NCBI GenBank assembly: GCA_035297265.1
Contig: DATGZH010000029.1
Coordinates: 1-64,000, forward strand
DNA from: DATGZH01 sp035297265
GTDB lineage: Bacteria > Actinomycetota > Acidimicrobiia > Acidimicrobiales > RAAP-2
Length of the DNA stretch: 64,000 bases
Direction of reading: 5' to 3'
Positions within the stretch are counted from its first letter, which is position 1, and each line of letters starts with the position of its first letter. The position numbers and the translations under genes were made by a program. Below the pieces are notes generated by a model, which searched no databases, was not told the DNA's origin, and was given only the letters and a program-made list of their open reading frames with translations. Positions 26,065-34,935 of the stretch are shown piece by piece.

Positions 26065-27501
26065 GTGGACGGGCACGACGACGGGGACCTCCTCGAGCGG
26101 GTCCGCTCCCTCTCGGCGGCCGGGCGGCACCGCGAGCTGGTCGACCTGCTCCGGTCGACCCCTGGGCGCTCGGCCGACCTCGACGCCGCTCTCGCCCTCG
26201 CCCTCCTCGGACTCGACGACCCCACCGACCAGCGCGACGGCGTCGAGCTCGCCACGCGCCTCGTGGACGCCCCCGACCTCACCGGCGGCCGGCGGGCCGA
26301 GCTCGCCCGGGCGGTCGCCCTCCACCTGGTGCTGCCGTCGACGGCCAGCCCCGCCGACTTGGCCGAGGCCGAGCGCTGGCTGGAGCGGTCGACCGCCTTC
26401 CTGCCCGAGGGCCAGGTCGACCTGGCCTCCCTCTCCCTCGTCCGCCTGCGACAGGGCCGCTTCGACGAAGCCTTCGGCCTCGCCCACCAGCTCGACACCT
26501 CGCCCGAAGGCACGCTGAGCCCGCCCCAGCGGGCGGTGAGCCTCAGCCTCGAGGCCCTCGCCCAGGCGGGCCGGGGCCAGGTGAGCAACGCCACGGCGCT
26601 CGAGGCCCAGGTGCGCGAGCTCGACCCGGGCTCGCGCTTCTTGCCCGAGCTCGACGCCGCGCTGCACGGCCAGCACGCCCTCGACCTCGTCTGCGAGCGC
26701 CACCCCGGCCGGCCGGCCGGCGCCCGGTGCGGCCGCTGCAACCGGCCGATGTGCCCGGACTGCATGGTCGAGGCACCCGTCGGCTGGCAGTGCCGGGAGT
26801 GCGTGCGGGCCGGGGCCCGCAAGTCCCCGACCGTCCGCTACCAGCCGCGAGCCGCCGGTCAGTTCGGCGGAACCCGGATCACGCCGGTCACGCTCGGCCT
26901 GATCATCGCCAACGTGATCTGCTTCGTCCTCACCCGGGGCGGGAAGCTCGTCTACGTCAACCGCTTCGGCATGATCTCGCCTCACACCCACCACGAGCTC
27001 TACCGGCTGATCACCTCGGCCTTCATCCACCTGAGCTTCTTCCACATCGCGCTCAACATGTTCTCGCTCTACATCGTGGGGCCGCCGGTGGAGCAGCTCG
27101 TCGGGAAGATCCGCTTCCTCGCGCTGTATCTCCTGAGCGCGCTCGGCGGCTCGGTCGCCTGGTACCTGATCGCTCCGGTCAACGTCGTCGGCGCCGGCGC
27201 CTCCGGGGCCATCTTCGGCCTCTTCGGGGCCTTCTTCGTGCTGGCCCGGCGCAACCGCTGGAACACGACGCCCATCGTCACGATCATCGTCATCAACCTC
27301 GTCTACGGGTTCGTGGTACCCGGCATCGGCTGGCAGGCCCACGTGGGCGGACTGATCGTCGGCTCGGTCGTCGCCTTCGGCTACCGGCTCGACCGCCGGG
27401 AGCCGGCGGCCCGCCGCTGGCTCGTCGACATCGGCACGTGCGTCGCGGTGCTCGGGGCCATGGCCCTCCTGCTCCAGGTCCCGGTCAGACCGGCCGTCTG
27501 A
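26065..27501 (+). CDS. Rhomboid intramembrane protease with TPR-like and B-box-type zinc domains
   Basis: The protein has about 478 residues. Residues 1-210 are helical and TPR-like (LLERVRSLSAAGRHRELVDLL ...). Residues 215-250 hold a B-box-like zinc finger (CERHPGRPAGARCGRCNRPMCPDCMV ... CRECV, broken here). Six membrane helices follow, with HIALNMFSL, the nucleophile Ser380 in GAGASGAIFG and the base His426 in WQAHVGG. It should cleave membrane helices within the bilayer. The GTG at 26065 is preceded by TTGAAT six bases upstream; a TTG at 26053 is also possible. Confidence 0.88.
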   Translation: MDGHDDGDLLERVRSLSAAGRHRELVDLLRSTPGRSADLDAALALALLGLDDPTDQRDGVELATRLVDAPDLTGGRRAELARAVALHLVLPSTASPADLAEAERWLERSTAFLPEGQVDLASLSLVRLRQGRFDEAFGLAHQLDTSPEGTLSPPQRAVSLSLEALAQAGRGQVSNATALEAQVRELDPGSRFLPELDAALHGQHALDLVCERHPGRPAGARCGRCNRPMCPDCMVEAPVGWQCRECVRAGARKSPTVRYQPRAAGQFGGTRITPVTLGLIIANVICFVLTRGGKLVYVNRFGMISPHTHHELYRLITSAFIHLSFFHIALNMFSLYIVGPPVEQLVGKIRFLALYLLSALGGSVAWYLIAPVNVVGAGASGAIFGLFGAFFVLARRNRWNTTPIVTIIVINLVYGFVVPGIGWQAHVGGLIVGSVVAFGYRLDRREPAARRWLVDIGTCVAVLGAMALLLQVPVRPAV

Positions 27502-27527
27502 GCGGCGGGCGTCGCCGCCCGATTTGC

Positions 27528-27533
27528 GAGACT
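27528..27533 (+). promoter_or_regulatory. -10-like box, leaderless start of the SDR gene
   Basis: GAGACT, then CTCCCG, then GTG at 27540. It is weaker than TANNNT but at the same spacing. Confidence 0.4.
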
Positions 27534-27539
27534 CTCCCG

Positions 27540-28415
27540 GTGAGCGCACCGCCCGACGACCGCCGGCTGACCGGCCGACGGGCCCTCGTGACCGGGGCCA
27601 GCCGGGGCATCGGGGCGGCCGTCGCCGTTCGCCTCGCCGCCTGCGGCGCCGACGTGGCGGTCACCGCCCGCACGGTCGAGGCGGGCGACGCCCCGAAGGG
27701 GAAGGTGAGTCGCTCCCCCGCCTGCCTGGCGACCACCGCGGCGGCCGTCGAGCGGGCCGGCCGCCGGGCGGTCGTGGTCCCCGCCGACCTGGCCGACCCG
27801 TCGTCGCGGGCCGGCCTCGTCGCCGCGGCGACCGAGGGCCTGGGCGGTCCGATCGACATCCTCGTCAACAACGCCGCGGCCAACATGGTCGGGCCCATCG
27901 CCACGTTCGCCGCCCCCCGGCGGCGGACCCTCTTCGCGGTGAACTTCGAGGCCCCCCTCGAGCTCATGCAGGCGGTGCTCCCTGCCATGCGCGAGCGCCG
28001 GGCCGGCTGGATCGTGAACGTGTCGTCGTCGTTGGCCCGGGCCCCGCTCGAGCGGACCTTCCCCGGGGCCGAGCTCGCCCCCATGGGTCTCTACGGGGCG
28101 GCCAAGGCGGCACTCGAGCGGGTGACGAGCGCCCTCGGGGCCGAGCTCGACGGGACCGGGGTGCGGGTGAACGCGCTGGCCCCGCGGGCTGCGGTGGCCA
28201 CCGAGGAGACGGTGGCCCGGGGCCTCGAGGGCATCGGGCCCGGCCAGCTGGAGCCACTGGAGGCGGTGGTCGAGGCCATCGTCGCCCTCTGCGACTGCGC
28301 CGAGGAGGTGACCGGCCGGGTGTTCGACACCGGCTCGGTCGATGGCGCGCTCGGGGCCGGTCGGCGACCGTCGGGGGCGGAGCTGGTCCCCCCGGGGTCC
28401 GGGGGAGAAGACTGA
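27540..28415 (+). CDS. Short-chain dehydrogenase/reductase
   Basis: The 291-residue classical SDR has LVTGASRGIG at 17-26 (cofactor), VNNAAANM near 112, the VNVSSS strand and the active-site YGAAK. The TARTVEAG loop after the second strand hints at NADP. A 30-residue insert (GDAPKGKVSRSPACLATTAA) follows it. The substrate is unknown. It lies 39 bp after the rhomboid gene but has its own likely leaderless promoter, and 34 bp before gadB. Confidence 0.85.
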   Translation: MSAPPDDRRLTGRRALVTGASRGIGAAVAVRLAACGADVAVTARTVEAGDAPKGKVSRSPACLATTAAAVERAGRRAVVVPADLADPSSRAGLVAAATEGLGGPIDILVNNAAANMVGPIATFAAPRRRTLFAVNFEAPLELMQAVLPAMRERRAGWIVNVSSSLARAPLERTFPGAELAPMGLYGAAKAALERVTSALGAELDGTGVRVNALAPRAAVATEETVARGLEGIGPGQLEPLEAVVEAIVALCDCAEEVTGRVFDTGSVDGALGAGRRPSGAELVPPGSGGED

Positions 28416-28449
28416 GCCGTCCCACCCCGCCGAGCACAGGAGGAGCGCC

Positions 28450-29850
28450 GTGGCGCTGCACCATCGAGACACCGTTCGGGACCAGCTGCTCGACTCGTGC
28501 TACGCCGGGCAGGACCTGGCCAAGGCCATCCCGAAGTACCAGTTCCCCCCGGGTGAGATGCGGGCCGACGACGCGTTCGCCGTGGTGAAGGACGAGCTCA
28601 TGCTCGACGGCAACGCCCGCCAGAACCTGGCCACGTTCTGCCAGACGTGGGAGGAACCCCAGGTCCACGAGCTCATGGACCTGGCGATCGACAAGAACAT
28701 GATCGACAAGGACGAGTACCCGCAGACGGCCGAGCTCGAGCAACGCTGCGTGCACATGCTGGGCGACCTCTGGAACGCCCCGGAGGCGGCCAACTCCGTC
28801 GGGGCCTCCTGCATCGGCTCGTCGGAGGCCTGCATGCTCGGCGGCATGGCGGCCAAGTGGCGCTGGCGGGCCAAGCGGCGGGCCGAGGGGAAGCCGACCG
28901 ACCAGCCCAACATGGTGTGCGGGCCGGTCCAGGTCGTCTGGCACAAGTTCGCCCGCTACTGGGACGTCGAGATGCGCGAGATCCCGATGGCGCCGGGGCG
29001 CTACTGCATGGACGCAGAGCAGATGCTCGAGCGGGTGGACGAGAACACGATCATGGTCGTCCCCACGTTCGGGGTCACCTACACGGGCGTCTACGAGCCG
29101 GTGGCCGAGCTGGCGGCGGCCCTCGACCAGCTGCAGGAGGAGCGGGGCCTCGACGTCGACCTCCACGTCGACGGGGCGAGCGGGGCCTTCCTCGCCCCGT
29201 TCTGCGCGCCCGACGTGGTCTTCGACTTCCGCCTCCCCCGGGTCAAGTCGATCAGCACCTCGGGCCACAAGTTCGGGCTCGCCCCCCTCGGCGTGGGCTG
29301 GGTGCTCTGGCGCGACGCGGCCGAGCTACCCGAGGACCTCATCTTCCACGTGAGCTACCTGGGCGGCGACATGCCCGTCTTCCAGATCAACTTCTCACGG
29401 CCGGCCGGCCAGATCGTGGCGCAGTACTACGACTTCATCCGGCTCGGCCGCGAGGGCTACCGGCGCGTGCACATGGCCACCTACGACACCGGCCGCTACC
29501 TGGCCCACGAGATCGAGCGGCTCGGGCCGTTCGAGCTCCTGTGCCGGAGCGAGCCCGAGACCGGCATCCCCTCGGTGGCCTGGCGGATCAAGGAGGGGGA
29601 GGACCCCGGGTACACGCTCTACGACCTGGCCGACCGCCTCCGGGTCCGCGGGTGGCAGGTGCCGGCCTACCCCCTGACCGGCAGCCTGTCGGACGTGGCC
29701 GTCCAGCGGATCCTCGTGCGCCAGGGCGTGAGCCGGGACCTCGCCTCGCTCCTCCTCGACGACCTGCAGGCGGCGGTCGCCCACTACGCCAAGCACCCGG
29801 TGTCCGTGCCGATGACGCCCGAGGAGGCGAGCGGCTTCTCGCACCTCTGA
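28450..29850 (+). CDS. gadB: Glutamate decarboxylase
   Basis: The 466-residue fold-type I PLP enzyme matches GadB in length and motifs: GSSEACMLGGMAAKWRWR, HVDGASGAFLAPF and STSGHKFGLAPLG with the PLP Lys274. It converts glutamate to GABA and CO2, consuming a proton, in the cytoplasm. No GABA antiporter gene is adjacent, so it is not a complete acid-resistance pair here. The GTG is preceded by AGGAGG at good spacing. Confidence 0.93.
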   Translation: MALHHRDTVRDQLLDSCYAGQDLAKAIPKYQFPPGEMRADDAFAVVKDELMLDGNARQNLATFCQTWEEPQVHELMDLAIDKNMIDKDEYPQTAELEQRCVHMLGDLWNAPEAANSVGASCIGSSEACMLGGMAAKWRWRAKRRAEGKPTDQPNMVCGPVQVVWHKFARYWDVEMREIPMAPGRYCMDAEQMLERVDENTIMVVPTFGVTYTGVYEPVAELAAALDQLQEERGLDVDLHVDGASGAFLAPFCAPDVVFDFRLPRVKSISTSGHKFGLAPLGVGWVLWRDAAELPEDLIFHVSYLGGDMPVFQINFSRPAGQIVAQYYDFIRLGREGYRRVHMATYDTGRYLAHEIERLGPFELLCRSEPETGIPSVAWRIKEGEDPGYTLYDLADRLRVRGWQVPAYPLTGSLSDVAVQRILVRQGVSRDLASLLLDDLQAAVAHYAKHPVSVPMTPEEASGFSHL

Positions 29851-29994
29851 GCCGTCGCCGAACGGGCGCGGCGGTGGGCCCGCTCCGGTCCTCCCGGAAC
29901 GTCGTTGCGCCTCGATCGCCACCGGGCAGACGATTGCGGTGACGGCACTGACTAGTCTCGGTCGAGCGCTCGTCGTCGAGCTGAAGGAGACCCC

Positions 29995-30549
29995 ATGGGC
30001 ACAGCATCCCTCGAGCAGGCCTTCGCCTCCACCCACGCCGTGTTGGCCAACATCACGCCGGAGGACATGGACCGCCCCACGCCGTGCGCCTCCTGGCACG
30101 TGCGCGAGCTCGTCGACCACATCGTGAGCAGCGCCACGTTCTTCGCCGTGGCGGCCGAGGGCGGTGACCCTTCGGCCGATCAGGCGCCCGAGGGCGAGCC
30201 GCTGGCCGCCTACGACGCCGGCGCCGCCCGGGCGCTGAGCGCCTTCTCGGCCGACGGCGTCATGGAGAAGGTGATCCATCTGCCGTTCGGCGACCTTCCC
30301 GGCTCGGCCTTCCTGTGGATCGCCACCGGCGACACGTTCACCCACGGCTGGGACCTCGCCAAGGCCACGGGACAGTCGACGGACCTCGACCCGGCGCTCG
30401 CCGGCGAACTCCTGACGCAGCTGCGGCCCATGCTGCCCGACGGCATGCGGGGTCCCGACGGCCAGGCCCCGTTCGGCCCCGAGGTGACCGTGGACGAGAG
30501 CGCCCCGGCGGCCGACCGGCTGGCCGGGTTCCTCGGCCGCCAACCCTGA
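29995..30549 (+). CDS. TIGR03086 family (DinB/maleylpyruvate isomerase-like) metal-binding protein
   Basis: The 184-residue four-helix protein has the family's three metal histidines in typical places: TPCASWHVRELVDHI (W-x-V-x-x-L-x-x-H) and DTFTHGWDLAKATGQ. Members resemble mycothiol-dependent maleylpyruvate isomerase and DinB folds; the reaction is unknown. AAGGAG is five bases before the ATG and TAGTCT at 29953-29958 is a plausible -10 box. It overlaps the next gene by one base (TGATG). Confidence 0.85.
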   Translation: MGTASLEQAFASTHAVLANITPEDMDRPTPCASWHVRELVDHIVSSATFFAVAAEGGDPSADQAPEGEPLAAYDAGAARALSAFSADGVMEKVIHLPFGDLPGSAFLWIATGDTFTHGWDLAKATGQSTDLDPALAGELLTQLRPMLPDGMRGPDGQAPFGPEVTVDESAPAADRLAGFLGRQP

Positions 30550-30986
30550 TGGCCGGCACGGTCGTCGTCGGCCTCGACGGGTCGAGCTCCTCGCGCCGGG
30601 CCCTCCACTGGGCCCACCACCAGGCCGAGCTGACCGGGGCCACCCTCCGCATCGTCTGGGCCTGGGAGTTCCCGGCCTCGCTCGGGCTGGCCCCGGGGAT
30701 CCCCGAGGGTTGGAACCCCGAGGGCGATGCCCGGGCCGAGTTCCGCTCGGTCCTGGCCGCCACCCTCCCCGCCGACGGACCGGTCGAGGTGCAGGAGGTC
30801 TTCGCCGAGAGCGACGCCCGCCATGCCCTCGTCGAGGCGGCCAAGGGGGCCGATCTCCTCGTCGTCGGCAGCCGCGGCCACGGCGCGGTGGCCAACGTGT
30901 TCCTCGGGTCGGTGAGCGAGTACTGCGCCGGCCACGCGCCCTGCCCGGTCGTGATCGTCCGCGACCCGGGCGACGAGGGGAGCTGA
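30549..30986 (+). CDS. Universal stress protein (UspA family)
   Basis: The 145-residue single-domain Usp opens with VVVGLDGSSSSRRALHWA and has the ATP-binding signature G-x2-G-x-G-x9-GS in VGSRGHGAVANVFLGSVS, so it probably binds ATP. It is coupled to the TIGR03086 gene. The role (dormancy or stress response) is family knowledge only. Confidence 0.92.
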   Translation: MAGTVVVGLDGSSSSRRALHWAHHQAELTGATLRIVWAWEFPASLGLAPGIPEGWNPEGDARAEFRSVLAATLPADGPVEVQEVFAESDARHALVEAAKGADLLVVGSRGHGAVANVFLGSVSEYCAGHAPCPVVIVRDPGDEGS

Positions 30987-30996
30987 GCCCGGGGGA

Positions 30997-32265
30997 TCAG
31001 TCACCCTCGGCCGGAGCCGGCGTCTCGGCCGGCCCGGACACAAGGAGTAGGGCCTCGGCCGGGGCCAGCGCATCGGCCACCACCGGCGCAGCCCCGGGCG
31101 CGCCGCGGCGGAGCGGCCCGGTCAGGCCCCGGGCGAGCAGGCCGCCCGAGGCCGTGGCCACCCCGACCATCAGCCACATGGCGCTCGGGCCGAGGGACCC
31201 GTAGACCGAGGCGGCGCCGACGCTCGCCACCGCGGCCATCGCTGCGCCGGTGGCGCCGTAGAGGCCCTGGCCCGCGCCGACGAGGTCCTCGGGGGAGGCG
31301 GCGGCCATCGCCGCCTGGCCCGCCGGGAGGCACACCGCGATGACGAGGGACTGGCCGACCGAGAAGACGAAGGCGAACCAGTAGGGCACGGGGATGGCGT
31401 ACAGCGACTGCAGCGCGCCGAGGAGGAGGAGCGAGACGATGGCCGCCCGGAGCGGGCCGGCCCGGTCGGCCAGCCGCCCGCCGGCGGGGGCGAGGAAGAC
31501 GAGCGGCAGCGCGAACAACGAGACGCTGATGGCGATCGTGACCGACGTCGCGCCGCGGTCGGTGAGGAAGCGGGCCCAGGTGGCCTCGAAGGCGCCCATC
31601 GTGACGAAGGTCCCCGCGGCGAGGGCCAGCGCGGCCCGGGCCGGCCGGAGGGCGACCAGCCGCCGGATGGCGCCTTTCGCCGCGTGCGCGGCCACGACCG
31701 GCGGCTCGACCACCATCCGGAGGAGCGGCAGGCACAGGGCGAGCAGCACGGCCTGGGCGAAGAACGGCACCCGGAGCCCGAAGAGGCTGTAGAGGAGGGC
31801 GCCCACCGGCGGCCCGACCACGAACCCCCCGACCTGCACCGACATCAGCCGGCCGAGGGCCTGGCCGGTGTCGTCGCCCGCCTCGGCCACCACGACCCGG
31901 AGGGCGGCCGGGATGAAGGTGCCCGAGCCGAAGCCGAGGAGGGCCCGGGAGGCGATGAACTGCCAGAGGTGGCTCGAGGCCCCGAAGCCGAGGATGCCGA
32001 GCGCCGCCATGACCACGCCGAGCTGGAGCATCCGCCGGCAGCGTCCCCGGTCGGCGTAGCGGGCCACGGTGAGCTGGGCCACGAGCTGGGCGGCGAACGT
32101 CGCCCCGGCGATCGTCCCGAGGCCCCACGTGGGCAGCCCGTAGTGCTTCTGGAGCTGGGCCAAGAGCGCGTAGACCGCGCCGTAGCTCATCGACTCGATG
32201 CCGCAGGCGGCGTACAGCGCGAGACGCGGGGCGCGCCGGCGCAGCCCGTGGCTCACCGACGGCAC
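30997..32265 (-). CDS. MFS transporter
   Basis: The protein of about 422 residues has twelve hydrophobic helices. The MFS loop motif between helices 2 and 3 is in VARYADRGRCRRMLQLG, and the second-half counterpart is GGRLADRAGPLRAAIVS. The type suggests a drug or metabolite efflux permease, with no substrate evidence. The GTG at 32265 is chosen over the one at 32283 because GGAGGAG lies eight bases upstream and a -10-like CAGTAT would start transcription near 32283. Confidence 0.85.
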   Translation of the reverse strand: MPSVSHGLRRRAPRLALYAACGIESMSYGAVYALLAQLQKHYGLPTWGLGTIAGATFAAQLVAQLTVARYADRGRCRRMLQLGVVMAALGILGFGASSHLWQFIASRALLGFGSGTFIPAALRVVVAEAGDDTGQALGRLMSVQVGGFVVGPPVGALLYSLFGLRVPFFAQAVLLALCLPLLRMVVEPPVVAAHAAKGAIRRLVALRPARAALALAAGTFVTMGAFEATWARFLTDRGATSVTIAISVSLFALPLVFLAPAGGRLADRAGPLRAAIVSLLLLGALQSLYAIPVPYWFAFVFSVGQSLVIAVCLPAGQAAMAAASPEDLVGAGQGLYGATGAAMAAVASVGAASVYGSLGPSAMWLMVGVATASGGLLARGLTGPLRRGAPGAAPVVADALAPAEALLLVSGPAETPAPAEGD

Positions 32266-32464
32266 GTCCCGCTCTCCTCCCACCGACGAGATACTGCCCC
32301 GGCGGACGGCGCCGCCGGGGCCGGACCGGTCAGGACAGGTTCGCCTACTACCAGCTACTTACTGGGCAGCAGTCGAAAGCCCCTCCGGGCGTCGGCGCCG
32401 GCGGTGACGGCGACAGCGGAGTCCGACCGGCGCCCCGCGGCCGACGCAACAATCGGCCGGTGGG

Positions 32465-33472
32465 TCAGTCAGCGAGCTCGGTCAGGGCCACGGCCAGGTC
32501 GACCACCCGGCCCTCGCGCCACACGGTGACCGCCACGGTGCGGCCGATCCGGGCCCCGGTCATGAGCCCCTGGAGGGCACCGACGCTCTCCACGCGCTCG
32601 CCGTCGACCGAGAGCACGACGTCGCCCGGGCGCAGGCCGGCCCGGCCGGCCGGCGAGTCCGTGACCACGCTCGTGGCCTCGACGCCCGACGACTGTCCGT
32701 CGACCCGGGCGTTGGGCGGCAGCGGGCGCCCCGCGCCGCCGATGCCGAGGTAGGCGCGGCGCACACGGCCCTCGGCGATGAGGGCGCCGATGATCTGGCG
32801 GCTGGCCCCGTTGATCGGGACGGCCAACCCGAGCCCCTGGCCGATCCCCGGCCCGACAACCGCGGTGTTGATCCCGACCACCTCGGCCCGGCTGTCGGCG
32901 AGCGCCCCGCCGGAGTTGCCGGGGTGGAGCGCCGCGTCGGTCTGGATCACGTTGTCGACCACCCGGCTGGCGTGGCCGGAGCGGGTCGGGAGCGAGCGAC
33001 CGAGCCCGCTCACGACGCCGGCGCTGACCGAGCCGGCGAACCCGAGCGGGTTGCCGACGGCCACCACCAGCTGGCCCACGACGAGCCGGTCGGCGTCGCC
33101 CAGCACCGCGGCGACGAGCACCGGCGCGCCGGCCGGCGCGCCCACCCGCACCACCGCCAGGTCGGAGAGCGGGTCCGCCCCCACCACCTCGAAATCGCGC
33201 TCGCTGCCGTCGGTGAAGGCGGCCCGCCCGGTGGCGGCCCCCGCCACCACGTGGGCCGACGTGAGGAGCAGCCCGTCGGGGGCGACGACCACGGCCGAGC
33301 CGGCGCCGGTCGGCCGGCGCCCGTCCCGACCCTCGACCCGGAGGCTGGCCACCGACAGGGCGAGGCGACGGGCCACCTCCGACACCACCGTCGAGTAGGC
33401 ATCGAGCGCCTCGCGCTCCTCGTCACGTTGCGCGTCGAGCACCGAGGCCCCGTTCGGGGACGCCGTGCTCAC
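32465..33472 (-). CDS. HtrA-like serine protease with PDZ domain, no signal peptide
   Basis: The 335-residue S1C protease has the triad His74 (TSAHVVAG), Asp104 (DPLSDLAVV) and Ser187 (HPGNSGGALAD), then one PDZ domain (DSPAGRAGLRPGDVVLSVDG). It lacks a signal peptide or membrane helix, so it should be cytoplasmic, unlike typical HtrA/DegP. Its GTG overlaps the stop of the preceding paralogue (GTGA). The two proteins share the whole layout and are probably a tandem duplication acting together. Confidence 0.88.
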   Translation of the reverse strand: MSTASPNGASVLDAQRDEEREALDAYSTVVSEVARRLALSVASLRVEGRDGRRPTGAGSAVVVAPDGLLLTSAHVVAGAATGRAAFTDGSERDFEVVGADPLSDLAVVRVGAPAGAPVLVAAVLGDADRLVVGQLVVAVGNPLGFAGSVSAGVVSGLGRSLPTRSGHASRVVDNVIQTDAALHPGNSGGALADSRAEVVGINTAVVGPGIGQGLGLAVPINGASRQIIGALIAEGRVRRAYLGIGGAGRPLPPNARVDGQSSGVEATSVVTDSPAGRAGLRPGDVVLSVDGERVESVGALQGLMTGARIGRTVAVTVWREGRVVDLAVALTELAD

Positions 33473-34377
33473 GCCGAGCCTTCGGTCCCGCCGTCGCCGA
33501 ACGACACGTGCAGCTGCACCTCGTCGGCGCCGCGCAGGAGGCGGAGGGCCAACGGTGCGTCGTCGGCCAGGCCGTCGAGCGCGGCGAACAGGTCGTCGGC
33601 CTGCCGGACGTCATGGCCACCAGCGGCGACGATCAGGTCGCCCCGGCGCACACCGGCCCGTCCGGCCGGGCTGTCCTCGTCCACGCCGGTCACGAGGAGG
33701 CCGTCGGCCTCGGGCAATCCCACGGAGGCCCGCAGGCGGCGGGCCGCCCGGGCCGGGGCCAGCGCCACCCCGAGGTACCGCCGGCGGGGCGCCTCGCCCT
33801 TGGCCAGCGCGTCCACCCGGCGCCGCAGTTCGGCGTCGGCCGGGACGGCGAGGTAGAACCCCTCGCCCAGCCGGTGCGTGTTCACGCCGAGGAGCCGGCC
33901 CTCGGCGTCCACGATGGGCCCACCCGACGAGCCCCGGGCCAACGGGGCGGTGTGCTCGATGCCACCACCGATGAGCCGCCCACCGGGGCCACGGAAGGCC
34001 CGGCCGGCGCCCGACACCGTCCCGAAGGTGACGCGGGGCCCGGACCCCGCCGGCACGGTGACGGCGAAGACCGGCGACCCAAGGACAACGTCCCGCTCCG
34101 ACCAGGCGAGGGCCGGGACCCCTTCTGTGTCCACGGCGACCACGGCGAGGTCCCCGTCGTGGTCCTCGGCCGACACGGTGCCCTTGGTGCTGCGACCGTC
34201 GGCGAACGTCACGGTGACCTCGGCTCCCCGCAGGTTGTGGGCGTTGGTCAGGACCTGACCCTCACCGACCACGATGCCCGCGCCCCGACCGGGGCCCCGA
34301 CCGATCCGGACCACCGATGCCCCGGCCGTCTCGGCCACCTTGGCGTGGGCCGTCTCCAATTCCGCTGCGAACGCCAT
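33469..34377 (-). CDS. HtrA-like serine protease with PDZ domain, no signal peptide (first of tandem pair)
   Basis: The 302-residue S1C protease has His47 (TNAHNLRG), Asp76 (DHDGDLAVV) and Ser151 (ARGSSGGPIVD), then a PDZ domain (DSPAGRAGVRRGDLIVAAGG). It starts MAFAAELETAHAK with no export signal. GAGAGGAG precedes the ATG. The promoter has -35 TTGCCA and -10 TACACT with a 16-bp spacer that is almost filled by a near-palindrome, and the HxlR regulator is divergent, so the operon is probably repressed by that regulator. Confidence 0.88.
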   Translation of the reverse strand: MAFAAELETAHAKVAETAGASVVRIGRGPGRGAGIVVGEGQVLTNAHNLRGAEVTVTFADGRSTKGTVSAEDHDGDLAVVAVDTEGVPALAWSERDVVLGSPVFAVTVPAGSGPRVTFGTVSGAGRAFRGPGGRLIGGGIEHTAPLARGSSGGPIVDAEGRLLGVNTHRLGEGFYLAVPADAELRRRVDALAKGEAPRRRYLGVALAPARAARRLRASVGLPEADGLLVTGVDEDSPAGRAGVRRGDLIVAAGGHDVRQADDLFAALDGLADDAPLALRLLRGADEVQLHVSFGDGGTEGSA

Positions 34378-34405
34378 CTCATGCTCCTCTCGTCGCTGGA
34401 CGGGG

Positions 34406-34433
34406 AGTGTAGCTTGTAGATTGCAAGTGGCAA
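34406..34433 (-). promoter_or_regulatory. Promoter of the HtrA pair with operator in the spacer
   Basis: On the minus strand: -35 TTGCCA (34433-34428), 16 bases, -10 TACACT (34411-34406). The spacer contains the near-palindrome CTTGTA-GAT-TGCAAG (34413-34427; arms match 5 of 6), and a third half-site GGCAAG overlaps the -35. This is the classic layout for a repressor, most likely the adjacent HxlR protein. Confidence 0.65.
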
Positions 34434-34479
34434 GTCAGACCTGAGGGCCCAGGTCAAGGAGAGGCGGCGGCCGATGCGG

Positions 34480-34485
34480 GACAAT
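34480..34485 (+). promoter_or_regulatory. -10 box, leaderless start of the HxlR gene
   Basis: GACAAT, then GGGGTG, then ATG at 34492. It argues against the in-frame ATG at 34474. Confidence 0.55.
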
Positions 34486-34491
34486 GGGGTG

Positions 34492-34935
34492 ATGAGCCCG
34501 GCGACTCGACGGACCGACGCCCCACCGGCCGACGGCCTCGACCTGGCCCTCGAGCGCATCGGCGACCGGTGGTCGCTCCTCGTGGTCTCGGCACTCCTCG
34601 ACGAGCCTCGGCGTTTCAACGAACTGGCCGAGGCCCTCCCGGGCATCGCCAGCAACGTGCTGTCGCAGCGCCTCAAGTCGCTGGAGCGGGAGGGCCTCGT
34701 GGTGGCCCGGCCCTACACGGACCGGCCGCCCCGTTTCGCCTACTCCCTCACCACCTCCGGGCGGGAGCTGGCCGGCGCCGTTCGCCTGCTCACCCAGTGG
34801 GGCGCCGAGCACGGCGGCTCACCCGTCGAGACACCGGGCCACGCGGCCTGCGGCACCCCGCTCGAAGCCCGGTGGTACTGCCCGACCTGTGAACGCGTGG
34901 TCGACGACGACGAGACGGGGACGGCGTTCGTCTGA
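34492..34935 (+). CDS. HxlR-family transcriptional regulator
   Basis: The 147-residue protein has the HxlR winged helix (ALERIGDRWSLLVVSALLDEP, RFNELAEALPGIASNVLSQRLKSLEREGLV, broken into halves here) and a C-terminal extension with cysteines CG ... CPTC that may bind zinc. Most HxlR proteins end before such an extension. It is divergent from the two proteases and probably autoregulated from the operator between them. Some HxlR proteins sense electrophiles or quinones by cysteine; no sensing cysteine can be assigned here. Confidence 0.85.
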   Translation: MSPATRRTDAPPADGLDLALERIGDRWSLLVVSALLDEPRRFNELAEALPGIASNVLSQRLKSLEREGLVVARPYTDRPPRFAYSLTTSGRELAGAVRLLTQWGAEHGGSPVETPGHAACGTPLEARWYCPTCERVVDDDETGTAFV

